A stretch of 22,310 bases of DNA from WHSW01 sp035296705 (GCA_035296705.1 DATHAL010000014.1:1-22310), one strand, 5' to 3'; shown: positions 1-6,966, counted from the stretch's first letter. Numbers and translations are program-made. The notes: generated by a model not told the origin, from the letters alone.

Positions 1-650
1 AGCTGCAGGGTCGCCGGGTTCGTGCTGATGATGTCCGCCGCCTGAGTCAGCTTCTCGGCCGCCTGGAACTCACCGTCGGCGGCGATGATCTTCGCCCGCC
101 GCTCGCGCTCGGCCTCGGCTTGGCGCGACATCGCCCGCTGCATGTCCGCCGGCAGCTCGACGTCCTTGACCTCGACCGTCGAGACCTTGATCCCCCAGGG
201 CTCGGTCTGCTCGTCGATGATCTGCTGCAGCTCCGTGTTGAGGCGCTCGCGCTCGCTAAGCAGCGCGTCGAGCTCGGCCTTGCCGAGCACGGAGCGCAGC
301 GTCGTCTGCGCGATTTGCGAGGTGGCCAGCAGGAAGTTCTCCACCTCAGTGACGGCCCTGTTCGAGTCGATCACGCGGAAGTAGGCGACGGCGTTGACCC
401 GCACCGTGACGTTGTCCTTGGTGATCACCTCCTGGGGCGGGACGTTGAGGGTGATCGTCCGCAGGTCGATGCGGACCATCTGGTCGATGAACGGGATCAG
501 GAGGATGAGGCCGGGCCCCTTCTGGGCGATCAGCCGGCCGAGGCGGAAGATGACCCCGCGCTCGTACTCGCGCAGAATCCGGATCGACGCCGCGAGGATG
601 ATCAGGATGAGGACCGCGACTACCCCGATAATCGCGAGGGCGACTCCCAT
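1..650 (-). CDS. Slipin/stomatin-like SPFH-domain membrane protein (3' end cut by window edge)
   Basis: The visible 216 residues start with one hydrophobic helix (about residues 3-22). It is followed by the slipin signature REYERGVIFRLGR and a full SPFH/band-7 domain (RIDLRTITLNVPPQEVITKD, VRVNAVAYFRV, RSVLGKAELDELLSERE). A charged coiled-coil region follows (RQAEAERERRAKIIAADGE), and the frame is still open at base 1. Slipins form oligomeric rings on membranes and organise lipid or protein microdomains. The upstream gene encodes an NfeD protease, and its TAA stop overlaps this ATG by one base (TAATG), so the two are probably translationally coupled. In archaeal homologues the NfeD protease cleaves the C-terminal tail of the partner slipin; that tail would lie outside this window. 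Family assignment is firm; the exact role is inferred from the pairing. Confidence 0.93.
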   Translation of the reverse strand, partial: MGVALAIIGVVAVLILIILAASIRILREYERGVIFRLGRLIAQKGPGLILLIPFIDQMVRIDLRTITLNVPPQEVITKDNVTVRVNAVAYFRVIDSNRAVTEVENFLLATSQIAQTTLRSVLGKAELDALLSERERLNTELQQIIDEQTEPWGIKVSTVEVKDVELPADMQRAMSRQAEAERERRAKIIAADGEFQAAEKLTQAADIISTNPATLQ

Positions 651-1999
651 TAGCTCGCTCCTTCCACTGGCTCGGCTTCGCGCTCCAGCGGCCGAACTCG
701 GAGCGTCAGCCCCTCGACCGCCTCGACGCGCACTCTAGCGCCGCGCCTGGAGACCCGCTCGACCTCGCCCGCGGGCGCGCCCTCGGCGGGGACCGCGCGC
801 CAGAGCGCCCCATCGACGAACACCTGCCCCGCCGGCACGAGCGGCTGGCGGACCTCGCCGACGGCGCCGACCATCTCCTCCCAGCCGGTCATCACCGGCC
901 GGTGGCGCGCCGCGACCACCTTCTGCACGGCGAAAGCGAGGGCGCCGCCCAGAAGGAGCGCGACCACGATCACGACCGGGGCCGAGACCTCGAACGCATC
1001 CGACCCGGAGTCGAAGAGCAACAGCCCGCTCAGCGCCAGCGCGAGCACCCCCACGGCGCCGAGGACCCCGTTCGTGGGCAGGTGCGCCTCGGCGATGATC
1101 AGCCCGATCCCGACCACGAGCAGCGCGATCCCTGCCGCGGTCACCGGAAGCTGCGCCGTTCCGTAGGCGCCGAGCAGGAGCGAGACGAGGCCGAGCGTGC
1201 CCGGGAAGATGAGGCCCGGGCTGAAGACCTCGATCCCGAGGCCGACCAGGCCGACGAGCAGGAGGAGGTAGGCGACCGTCGGGTTGACGAGCAGCGAGAG
1301 CAGCTCGTACTGAAGGGGGGTGTCGCGCTCTGAGATCTCGAGGCCGGCGGTGTGCAGGATGGTCGCCTTCGGGCCCTTGACCCGGATGCCGTCGAGCTCG
1401 GTGAGCAGCTCGTCTTCGCTCGCGGCGATCACGTCGATCGCGCGCTGATCGAGCGCCTCCGAGGCCGTGACGCTCTCGGCGTCGGTGACCATGCGAGCGG
1501 GCAGCGCGCCGTCGCGCCCGTGGCTCTCGGCGAGTGCCCGGATGTAGGCCGCGGCGTCGTTCTCGACCTTCTCGCCGAGCGTGCCACCGATGTCGCCGCC
1601 GGTCGCGGTGACCGCGCTCGCGGCGCCGATGTTCGTCTGTGGGGCCATCGCGGCGACGTCGCCGGCCTGGGTGATGAAGGCGCCGGCCGAGGCGGCTCGG
1701 GCGCCGTCGGGCGACACGTAGACGACGACTGGCATCGGCGCGTCGATGATGTCCTTGACGATCTCTCGCATCGACTCGTCGAGCCCGCCCGGGGTGTCGA
1801 TGCGGATGATCGCGAGCGGCGCGCCGTCGTCGGCCGCGTCATCCAGCGCCGAGGAGATCCACTTGGCGCTCGCCGGGTCGATCGTCGTCTGGAGCTCGAT
1901 CGACGGCACCGTGTTCGAGCTCTGCGCCTGGAGCGCGCCCGGTGCGAGCAGCGCGCCGGCCACGAGGCACCAAAGCGCGAGTTGGACCCGGCTACGCAT
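650..1999 (-). CDS. nfeD: Long-form NfeD membrane serine protease (ClpP-like domain plus OB-fold tail)
   Basis: A 449-residue protein. Residues 1-25 are a signal peptide (hydrophobic core, ending GALQAQS). Residues about 33-215 form a ClpP/SppA-class serine protease domain with IRIDTPGGLDESMREI and the nucleophile motif ARAASAGAFI (Ser104). Lys144 in LGEKVENDAAAYI fits the Ser-Lys dyad described for archaeal NfeD. Five hydrophobic segments follow between about 235 and 360, and then a soluble beta-rich NfeD/OB-fold domain (about 370-440). This is the full-length form that occurs next to slipin genes. The protease is predicted to act outside the membrane and to process slipin. The ATG is preceded by GATAAT (2006-2011) only 6 bases upstream and has no well-placed Shine-Dalgarno, so the message may be leaderless. 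The stop overlaps the slipin start by one base. Confidence 0.95.
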   Translation of the reverse strand: MRSRVQLALWCLVAGALLAPGALQAQSSNTVPSIELQTTIDPASAKWISSALDDAADDGAPLAIIRIDTPGGLDESMREIVKDIIDAPMPVVVYVSPDGARAASAGAFITQAGDVAAMAPQTNIGAASAVTATGGDIGGTLGEKVENDAAAYIRALAESHGRDGALPARMVTDAESVTASEALDQRAIDVIAASEDELLTELDGIRVKGPKATILHTAGLEISERDTPLQYELLSLLVNPTVAYLLLLVGLVGLGIEVFSPGLIFPGTLGLVSLLLGAYGTAQLPVTAAGIALLVVGIGLIIAEAHLPTNGVLGAVGVLALALSGLLLFDSGSDAFEVSAPVVIVVALLLGGALAFAVQKVVAARHRPVMTGWEEMVGAVGEVRQPLVPAGQVFVDGALWRAVPAEGAPAGEVERVSRRGARVRVEAVEGLTLRVRPLEREAEPVEGAS

Positions 2000-2005
2000 A
2001 GGACG

Positions 2006-2011
2006 ATTATC
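2006..2011 (-). promoter_or_regulatory. Candidate -10 element of nfeD (leaderless start)
   Basis: On the minus strand GATAAT (5 of 6 matches to TATAAT) ends 6 bases before the nfeD ATG. Transcription would therefore begin at or next to the start codon. A GGAGG lies 14 bases from the ATG, too far to act as a normal ribosome site. No convincing -35 box is seen. Confidence 0.35.
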
Positions 2012-2123
2012 GACCTCCGAACGGCCGGGCCGGGTGGGCTGGCATCGCGAGACCGACGTTCAGGACGCTATTCGTCTCAAACGGCGGCCTCGTCGGCGCC
2101 CGTCGCTGGACGACCGTCCTCGG

Positions 2124-2732
2124 TCAGCTCGCGTGGCGCTCGATGTCCGCCTCGATCTCCTCCGCGGACCGATACGGGCCCTGCTTCACGTAGGTGCGCT
2201 CGCCTTGGGCGTCGAAGTAGATCGTCGCCGGATAGCCGAGGAGGCCGAACTCGCGCTTCGCCTCGGCGTCCGGATCGGTCACGCTCGGGTACGGCAGCGG
2301 CAACTCCTCGAGGAACGTCTGGGCTGCGGCGTCCGAGTCCTCCGCGTCGAGCCCGAGGAAGGCGACCTCGTCGCCGCGCTTCGCCGCCACCCTCTGAAAG
2401 TCCGGGAACTCGAACCGGCACGGCCCGCACCACGAGGCCCAGACGTTGACGACCGCCGGATATCCGCGGACGGCCGCAAGCTGTGAGTCGAGCTCGGCGA
2501 TGCCGCCGGGGATCAGCGCGTCGCCCTTCGCGTAAAGGCCGGCGAGCGGCTTCGGCGCGCCGGCGAGCGCCTTCTCGTAGTCGATCGTCGCCGCGTCCGG
2601 ATTGCCGGCGTCGCCATCGCCGTCGCCGTCGTCCCGGCTCGTCAGGGCCAGCACGACGAGCAGCACGACCAGCGCGCAGCCGGCGGCGATCAGCCACCAA
2701 GTCAGTCTCTGGTGCCGCCCGTTCTTACTCAA
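2124..2732 (-). CDS. Membrane-anchored TlpA/ResA-like thioredoxin
   Basis: A 202-residue protein with an N-terminal signal anchor (about residues 9-31, TWWLIAAGCALVVLLVVLAL) and an acidic Gly/Asp spacer. A thioredoxin-fold domain of the TlpA/ResA type follows, with VVNVWASWCGPCRFEFPDF and the redox motif WCGPC at 101-105. FGLLGYPATIYF supplies the cis-proline loop. It should act on the outer face of the membrane as a disulfide reductase, for example on apocytochrome c or secreted proteins. CcmG proteins of cytochrome c maturation belong to this family and ccm genes occur at 17.2-19.6 kb, but a CcmG role here is only a guess. Start choice: TTG at 2732 has GGGGTGAT directly upstream, matching the GGTGAT part of the 16S complement; a TTG at 2747 with a weaker site would add five residues. 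Confidence 0.88.
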   Translation of the reverse strand: MSKNGRHQRLTWWLIAAGCALVVLLVVLALTSRDDGDGDGDAGNPDAATIDYEKALAGAPKPLAGLYAKGDALIPGGIAELDSQLAAVRGYPAVVNVWASWCGPCRFEFPDFQRVAAKRGDEVAFLGLDAEDSDAAAQTFLEELPLPYPSVTDPDAEAKREFGLLGYPATIYFDAQGERTYVKQGPYRSAEEIEADIERHAS

Positions 2733-2913
2733 ATCACCCCGGGCCAACGCGCCCGCCGGACCTGAGCTTAGTCCGGCGCCGGCGGTCGTCTCTTCCCCCT
2801 ACTGTGCTGTTGACGCAGTTCAATCGAGCGCATCTCAACGCCGAAAGGGCTGAGTACGCAGGCGTTTACCTGCGCTCTGAGCGCGGCACAGCCCATCGTC
2901 CGAGCCGGTGTGG
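2733..2913. other. Non-coding interval between divergent thioredoxin and helicase genes
   Basis: No plausible gene is seen on either strand. It holds a perfect 6-bp hairpin with a 6-base loop, CGCAGG-CGTTTA-CCTGCG (2857-2874). An overlapping alternative hairpin is GCGCT-CTG-AGCGC (2872-2884). A TTGACG at 2811-2816 resembles a -35 box, but its best -10 partner (TCTCAA) is poor. The thioredoxin promoter must lie here on the minus strand but I cannot place it. Confidence 0.4.
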
Positions 2914-2919
2914 TGTAAT
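2914..2919 (+). promoter_or_regulatory. Candidate -10 hexamer upstream of the structured RNA
   Basis: TGTAAT differs from TATAAT at one base. A start 6-7 bases downstream falls at about 2926, the first bases of the closing helix of the predicted RNA. No matching -35 is visible, so this is suggestive only. Confidence 0.3.
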
Positions 2920-2924
2920 TTAGG

Positions 2925-3060
2925 TCGGTCCCGAATCTTGGACCGCAGGGGGGCGGTCGGTCCACCCGGAGGGGGTGGAGCCCGATAGGCCCGCCGCAGC
3001 CGAGCTTCTTCGCTCGCCTTGGCATCCGAGGACCGCTGGCGAGCGCGGGACCGAATTTTC
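2925..3060 (+). ncRNA. Candidate structured RNA or 5' leader of the helicase gene (family not recognised)
   Basis: The ends pair perfectly over 9 bp: TCGGTCCCG (2925-2933) with CGGGACCGA (3046-3054), followed by TTTT (3056-3059). Inside, TCCACCC (2961-2967) pairs with GGGTGGA (2973-2979) across a GGAGG loop. CGCTCGCC (3011-3018) pairs with GGCGAGCG (3038-3045), which abuts the closing helix. Competing pairings exist. CGGTCC occurs at 2926-2931 and 2958-2963, and its complement GGACCG at 2940-2945, 3030-3035 and 3048-3053. CGAGC/GCTCG (3001-3005/3012-3016) competes with the 3011-3045 helix. This could be a switching leader, or a separate small RNA ending at the T-run. I checked by eye for TPP, cobalamin, fluoride, c-di-GMP, ydaO, T-box, SRP, 6S, RNase P and tmRNA signatures and saw none. 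The high GC makes chance helices common, hence the moderate confidence. Confidence 0.4.
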
Positions 3061-3068
3061 CTTCTCTC

Positions 3069-5591
3069 ATGTCCAACCCCACTGACGTTGCCGCAGAGGC
3101 GGCGAGCGAGCTGAGCGAGGCCGATCTCGATCGGGTGCGCGAGTTCACTCGCGAGCCGATCCTGCTCGAGGGCGAGAGGATCGCCGACCTCACCGAGGGC
3201 ACGGCGAGACGCCGCGCCGTCGACGCCGCGCTCGAGGAGATCGAGGCCGGCCGGGATATCCCGTCGTTCGAGTGGCGACGCGACTACTCGCTGTTGCTCG
3301 GGCTCGAGCGGCTCCTCTCCGAGGAGCGCCCGAAGCTCCTCGACGACGCCGAGCTGAACGACCACCAGGTCGACGCGCTGTCGGGGACGCTCGCCGCGAT
3401 CACCTCGGAGCTGGAGGGCCCGGAGGGCGTCGCGCGCCGCAACGGCCGCAACGGCGGGCGAACGAACGGGGACGCGGCGCCCGAGGCCGCGAACGGCAAC
3501 GGCACCGCCGACGCGCAGGCCTCCGACGACGACGACCTGCTGGCGCCCGACGAGGAGCCCCAGGACTGGGAGGAGCCGGCCGACGAGGAGGAGATCCCCG
3601 AGGCGCCGGAGGACCCGGGCGCGAGCCGGCGTTTCTGGTTCGAGCATGCGACCGGCGCCGGGAAGACGGTGGCCGCGGTCGGCTTCATCGAGTCCTCGCG
3701 CACCGGGGGCGTGCTCATCCTCACCCATCGGCGCAACCTGGTCGACCAGTTCATCGGCGAGATCTCCGACCGCGGCTACAAGGAACGGCTCTCGCCGCCG
3801 CTCCTCGACGGCGCCGATCACCCCTACGGCCCGGTGACGGTGGAGACCTACCAGTGGTTCGTCCGCAACGCCGGCAGCGTCTCTGACGCCTACTCGATCG
3901 TGATCTGCGACGAGGCCCACACAGCCCTCGGCGAGAAGACGAGCGCCTGCATCCGCGCGTGGACCGGGCCGGTCTTCATCGGCATGACGGCGACAGGCGC
4001 CCTGATCGCACGCCACGTCGCCGACCTCTTCCCCACCCAGACCTCCCGCTTCGATCTCGCCCAGGCGGCGCGCCGCGGCGTGATCGCGCCGCTTCGCTGC
4101 ATCCGCATCCCGCCGGGGCCGGGGGTGCGAACGATCGCCAAGGTGCCGCTGCGGCGAGGCGAGGTCGACCAGGACTTCGACCAGGAGGAGCTGGCCGCAC
4201 TCCTCGACCAGGAACCGTTCAACGTCGCGGTCGCCGACCTGTACCAGTCGCGCTTCAAACGCGTGCCGGGCGTCCTCTACACGGCCGGGGTCAAGCACGC
4301 CAACAACGTCGCCAAGGCGTTCCAGAACGTCGGCATCAAGGCCCGCGCGGTTTCCGGCGAGACGCCGAAGCGCGAGCTCGCGGAGATCCTCGCCGCCTTC
4401 GAGCGCGGCGAGGTCGACGTGCTCTGCAACGCGATGCTCCTCGCCGAAGGCTGGAACTCGCCCCGGGCGACCATCTGCATGCACCTCGCGCCGACCGCCT
4501 CGCGGCGCGTCTACCAGCAGCGGGTCGGGCGCGTGACGCGCCGCAACCCCGGCAAGGAGGCCGGGCTCGTGATCGACTTCGTCCACCCGGCCACGACGCA
4601 CGACGAGACGATCGTCACCCTCCACAGCCTGCTCGACCGCGACGTCTACCGAGGCGGCGCGATCGTCGTCGGACCGGTGCGGCGCGGGCGCGGGCGCCGG
4701 GTGCGGGTCGAGCGCCGCGTGCTCCCAGTCTCCGCCGATCCCGAGCGCCGGCTCGCCGTGCTCGAGCGCGAGCTCTGGCGCATCGCCGTCGAGCACCTGA
4801 ACTACTCCGAGCAGCACGCCTGGGCCGCGCTCGCCGGCGCGCGCGTCACCGCCAACAACTGGCGGCGCGCGAAGGCGATGATCCAGCACGACCAGGCGAA
4901 GGAGCTCCGTCGGCGATTCCTGCTCACCTGCCTGCAGCGCAACCGCAACAACCAGCTGCGGCTGAAGGCGCTGGGCGAGATCGCGGCCCTTCGCGAGGCC
5001 GAGCCGTTCGACGACGCGGTCGACGTGGTCGCAACCTGGCCCCGCGACGAGCGGCGCGCCGGCGCGAAGATCCTCCTGCAGGCGCTGGCGGAGAAGCGGA
5101 TCGGCCGCCGCGACCAGGCGCAGGCTTGGGTGTGGCGGCTCGCCGAGACCACCCGCGAGCTCCACGAGGAGTACGCGGTGCAGCGCTGGCCGGAGACGAA
5201 GCGCCTGCTCGGCCTGTTCGTGAACAGCTCGGGGCGGGCCCACGGCCGTAATGCGCGGCGCATCGTCCATGCCGCCCGCCAGCAGGACCGGCGGCTCGCC
5301 GTCGCCCTGCTCGCCGCCGCGGTCGCCCACACCCCCGAGGCCGAGGAGGTCCTGCGCGGCGCGCGGATGCGGATGGCGAGAAAGCCCTCCGCCGTGGCTC
5401 GCGAGCTCCTTCGCAACTTCCCGAAGGGCGGCAAGCGCCGGCGCCGGCGCTCCAAGCGCGAGGCCCGCGGCGACGCCGAGGGCGAGAACGGTCGCGAGCG
5501 CGAGCGCCTCGAGGACGTGGAGGCGGAGGCGGCGGAGGGATCGGAAGAGCGTCGCGAGCCGGACGCGCAGGAGGAGGACGCCGCCGCGTAA
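3069..5591 (+). CDS. Superfamily II DEAD/DEAH-type helicase with an acidic inserted linker
   Basis: An 840-residue protein. Helicase motifs in order: Q-motif-like LNDHQVDAL (about 96-104, Gln100), Walker A ATGAGKT (194-200), Walker B/motif II DEAH (281-284), motif III MTATG (306-310), and domain 2 with LLAEGWNSPRA and motif VI QQRVGRVTR (483-491). These fit ResIII-type SF2 ATPases. Between Q-motif and Walker A lies a low-complexity stretch (about 118-185), first Gly/Asn/Arg-rich and then strongly acidic. The C-terminal third (about 555-790) is basic, probably helical, and not recognised; it ends in an Arg/Lys-rich segment and an acidic tail. The substrate, DNA or RNA, cannot be told. ATG 3069 is the first possible start after the in-frame stop at 2916 and has no Shine-Dalgarno, only a pyrimidine tract. 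No nuclease or methylase gene is adjacent, which argues against a restriction system. Confidence 0.88.
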   Translation: MSNPTDVAAEAASELSEADLDRVREFTREPILLEGERIADLTEGTARRRAVDAALEEIEAGRDIPSFEWRRDYSLLLGLERLLSEERPKLLDDAELNDHQVDALSGTLAAITSELEGPEGVARRNGRNGGRTNGDAAPEAANGNGTADAQASDDDDLLAPDEEPQDWEEPADEEEIPEAPEDPGASRRFWFEHATGAGKTVAAVGFIESSRTGGVLILTHRRNLVDQFIGEISDRGYKERLSPPLLDGADHPYGPVTVETYQWFVRNAGSVSDAYSIVICDEAHTALGEKTSACIRAWTGPVFIGMTATGALIARHVADLFPTQTSRFDLAQAARRGVIAPLRCIRIPPGPGVRTIAKVPLRRGEVDQDFDQEELAALLDQEPFNVAVADLYQSRFKRVPGVLYTAGVKHANNVAKAFQNVGIKARAVSGETPKRELAEILAAFERGEVDVLCNAMLLAEGWNSPRATICMHLAPTASRRVYQQRVGRVTRRNPGKEAGLVIDFVHPATTHDETIVTLHSLLDRDVYRGGAIVVGPVRRGRGRRVRVERRVLPVSADPERRLAVLERELWRIAVEHLNYSEQHAWAALAGARVTANNWRRAKAMIQHDQAKELRRRFLLTCLQRNRNNQLRLKALGEIAALREAEPFDDAVDVVATWPRDERRAGAKILLQALAEKRIGRRDQAQAWVWRLAETTRELHEEYAVQRWPETKRLLGLFVNSSGRAHGRNARRIVHAARQQDRRLAVALLAAAVAHTPEAEEVLRGARMRMARKPSAVARELLRNFPKGGKRRRRRSKREARGDAEGENGRERERLEDVEAEAAEGSEERREPDAQEEDAAA

Positions 5592-5594
5592 CCG

Positions 5595-5633
5595 ATGTGG
5601 GGTTGTGCCGCTCATAGCGGTCGAACCACACAT
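5595..5633. repeat. Imperfect two-tier inverted repeat after the helicase gene
   Basis: The outer arms ATGTGGGGTT (5595-5604) and AACCACACAT (5624-5633) pair at 9 of 10 positions. The inner arms CCGCT (5608-5612) and AGCGG (5616-5620) pair perfectly around a CAT loop. It begins 4 bases after the helicase stop. It could be a terminator without a U-run or a protein-binding dyad for the next gene. Confidence 0.5.
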
Positions 5634-5641
5634 CCGTCAGA

Positions 5642-5657
5642 GGTTCCGCAGGGAACC
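5642..5657. repeat. Short hairpin upstream of the VOC gene
   Basis: GGTTCC (5642-5647) and GGAACC (5652-5657) form a perfect 6-bp stem with a GCAG loop. It lies 21 bases before the chosen GTG start. Its function is unknown. Confidence 0.4.
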
Positions 5658-5678
5658 GCGACTACTACGGTTCTGAGC

Positions 5679-6044
5679 GTGCTCGACCACGTCGGCATCA
5701 ATGTCAGTGACTTCGCGGCGGCGCGCGCCTTCTACGTGGCGGCGCTGGAGCCGCTCGGTATCCGCCCGCTGATGGAATTCGCGACCTCCGCCGGATTCGG
5801 AGATGAGCGCAAGCCGTACTTCTGGATTCACGAGCGCGGCACGCCGACACCGTCGGCGCACATCGCTTTCGCCTGCCCCGACCGCGCCACCGTCGACGCC
5901 TTCCACGCGGCGGCGCTCATCGCCGGCGGCCGCGACAACGGGTCGCCGGGTCCACGCGACTACCACGAGCATTACTACGGCGCGTTCGTACTCGACCCGG
6001 ACGGCAACAACGTCGAGGCCGTGTGCCACCGCCCCTACGGGTGA
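5679..6044 (+). CDS. VOC-superfamily protein (glyoxalase/bleomycin-resistance/dioxygenase fold)
   Basis: A 121-residue protein with the two beta-alpha-beta-beta-beta modules of VOC proteins: LDHVGINVSDFAAARAFYV at the start and FVLDPDGNNVEAVCH near the end. His4 and the Glu in NNVEAV are at the usual metal-ligand positions. The HIAFACPDRATVDAFHAAAL strand-helix is also typical. The length is normal for a single-chain member that dimerises. The substrate cannot be inferred; small members act in methylglyoxal detoxification, antibiotic binding or ring cleavage. Start choice: GTG at 5679 places the conserved LDHVGI at the N terminus; the frame also opens at ATG 5595, but that adds 28 non-conserved residues encoded by the inverted repeat. 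No clear Shine-Dalgarno is visible. A GC-rich hairpin follows downstream. Confidence 0.9.
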   Translation: MLDHVGINVSDFAAARAFYVAALEPLGIRPLMEFATSAGFGDERKPYFWIHERGTPTPSAHIAFACPDRATVDAFHAAALIAGGRDNGSPGPRDYHEHYYGAFVLDPDGNNVEAVCHRPYG

Positions 6045-6075
6045 ACGCCCGCGACGCCGGCGATGAGTTTCCGCG

Positions 6076-6101
6076 CCGGCGGTGGTCACTACCGCCGGTT
6101 T
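6076..6101 (+). terminator. Probable terminator of the VOC gene
   Basis: CCGGCGGT (6076-6083) and ACCGCCGG (6091-6098) make a perfect 8-bp stem with a 7-base loop, followed by TTT. It lies 32 bases after the VOC stop, between that gene and the DUF1428 gene. Confidence 0.55.
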
Positions 6102-6129
6102 CCAAGAATGCACGCGAAAGGTGGATGAG

Positions 6130-6492
6130 ATGGCCCGTTACGTCGATGGATTCGTGATGCCGCTGCCGAAGGCGAACCTCGAGCGTTATCGCGAGGTGGC
6201 GAGCGAGGCGGGTGCGCTCTGGAAAGAGCACGGCGCGCTCGGCTACACCGAGTGCATCGCCGAGGACGTCGCGGTCGGAGAGGTGACGTCGTTCCCGCGC
6301 AGCGTCAAGCTCGAGGACGACGAGACGGTCGTCTTCGCGTGGATCTCCTATGAGTCCCGCGAGCATCGCGCCGACGTGAACGCCAAGGTGATGGCGGACG
6401 AGCGGATGAAGGCGTTGATGGACCCGGCGGGCGACATCGCCGACTACAAGCGGATGATCTACGGCGGGTTCGAGGTTTTGGTCGACCTCTAG
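6130..6492 (+). CDS. DUF1428 family protein (YbaA-like)
   Basis: A 120-residue soluble protein that matches DUF1428 along its whole length: MARYVDGFVMPLPKANLERY, KEHGALGYTECIAEDV, VVFAWISYESREHRADVNAKV, MADERMKALM and KRMIYGGFEVLVDL. The family has a dimeric ferredoxin-like (dimeric alpha-beta barrel) fold and no established biochemical function. Start choice: GAAAGGTGG lies 5 bases before ATG 6130. A GTG at 6082 in the same frame falls inside the hairpin of the preceding gene and is rejected. A strong hairpin follows the stop codon. The gene may be transcribed separately from the VOC gene, given the terminator between them. Confidence 0.92.
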   Translation: MARYVDGFVMPLPKANLERYREVASEAGALWKEHGALGYTECIAEDVAVGEVTSFPRSVKLEDDETVVFAWISYESREHRADVNAKVMADERMKALMDPAGDIADYKRMIYGGFEVLVDL

Positions 6493-6495
6493 AAC

Positions 6496-6530
6496 GCGGG
6501 CGCGCCCGGCGGTTGACCGGGCGCGCCCGC
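6496..6530. terminator. Strong bidirectional hairpin between convergent genes
   Basis: The 14-base arms GCGGGCGCGCCCGG (6496-6509) and CCGGGCGCGCCCGC (6517-6530) are perfectly complementary around a 7-base loop. It begins 3 bases after the DUF1428 stop and ends 24 bases before the stop of the opposing gene, so it can serve both. There is no uninterrupted U-run, as is common in high-GC actinobacteria. Confidence 0.8.
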
Positions 6531-6554
6531 TGTCGCGTGTGTTTGCTGCGGTCG

Positions 6555-6899
6555 CTAGGCGAGCCGATGGCGCGCGCGACGATGCCCGAAGGTGAGTGCG
6601 GCTCCGGCACCGACCGCACCGAGGGCGAGCATCCCGGCGGCGCCGATACCGGCGTCACCCCAATCGAACCCCCCGGCTGAGTCGCTGGACGTCGACACGA
6701 CGGGCGACCGCGGCGTCTCGGGCCGGGCGATGGCGGTGACGCTGCCGACGTAGCCGTTGTCCGACCGCTGGTCCTGTGGGACGTCCGCTCCCGGAATGGG
6801 CGGGTCGGCCACCGCGGCCGACCCGGCGGGTGCCGCCACCGCACCGATCACTGTGGTGAGTGCGAGCCAGCGCCGCAGTTGGTGACTTCTGCTCCTCAT
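6555..6899 (-). CDS. Small exported protein with C-terminal membrane anchor (function unknown)
   Basis: A 114-residue protein. Residues 1-30 are a signal peptide (basic MRSRSHQLRRW, hydrophobic LALTTVIGAVAAPAGSAA, likely cleavage near AVA-DPP). A Pro/Ser/Thr/Asp-rich extracellular region follows, and then FDWGDAGIGAAG leading into a hydrophobic helix (about 84-105) and a basic tail (HRRARHR). The layout implies a small outside-facing protein held by one C-terminal helix. I know the WGDAGIGAAG-plus-helix pattern from small actinobacterial secreted proteins without assigned function. Start choice: GGAGAGGAG lies just upstream of ATG 6899; an in-frame ATG at 6941 would add 14 residues before the signal peptide. 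It is divergent from the large BTAD sensor gene and might work with it, which is inference only. Confidence 0.75.
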   Translation of the reverse strand: MRSRSHQLRRWLALTTVIGAVAAPAGSAAVADPPIPGADVPQDQRSDNGYVGSVTAIARPETPRSPVVSTSSDSAGGFDWGDAGIGAAGMLALGAVGAGAALTFGHRRARHRLA

Positions 6900-6966
6900 G
6901 AGAGCTCCTCTCCGAGTGGGGATCGCTCCAGCGCGATCCATTGCGGCGAGCCTCTACGAGCAGGGG

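Noticed and set aside
1352..2449. Plus-strand open frame of about 365 codons opposite nfeD and the thioredoxin gene
   Set aside because: It is Arg/Asp-rich, has no domains, and spans two real genes and their intergenic region on the other strand.
2925..3060. Identification of the structured region as a known riboswitch, SRP RNA, 6S RNA or RNase P RNA
   Set aside because: None of their conserved core sequences could be found by eye; it is kept as an unassigned candidate.
2835..5633. Very long open frame (over 900 codons) on the minus strand across the helicase gene
   Set aside because: It is the mirror of the helicase in a high-GC codon pattern, rich in Leu/Val/Arg/Gly/Asp with no recognisable domain, while the plus-strand frame has all SF2 motifs in order.
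5595..5678. Earlier ATG start for the VOC protein
   Set aside because: It adds 28 unconserved residues encoded by inverted repeats, and the family begins at LDHVGI.
6082..6129. GTG start at 6082 for the DUF1428 gene
   Set aside because: It lies within the terminator-like hairpin and lacks a ribosome site, whereas ATG 6130 has GAAAGGTGG at good spacing.
3069..6492. Helicase, VOC and DUF1428 genes as an anti-phage defence island
   Set aside because: No nuclease, methylase, toxin or known defence partner is adjacent, terminator-like hairpins separate the genes, and base composition matches the surroundings.
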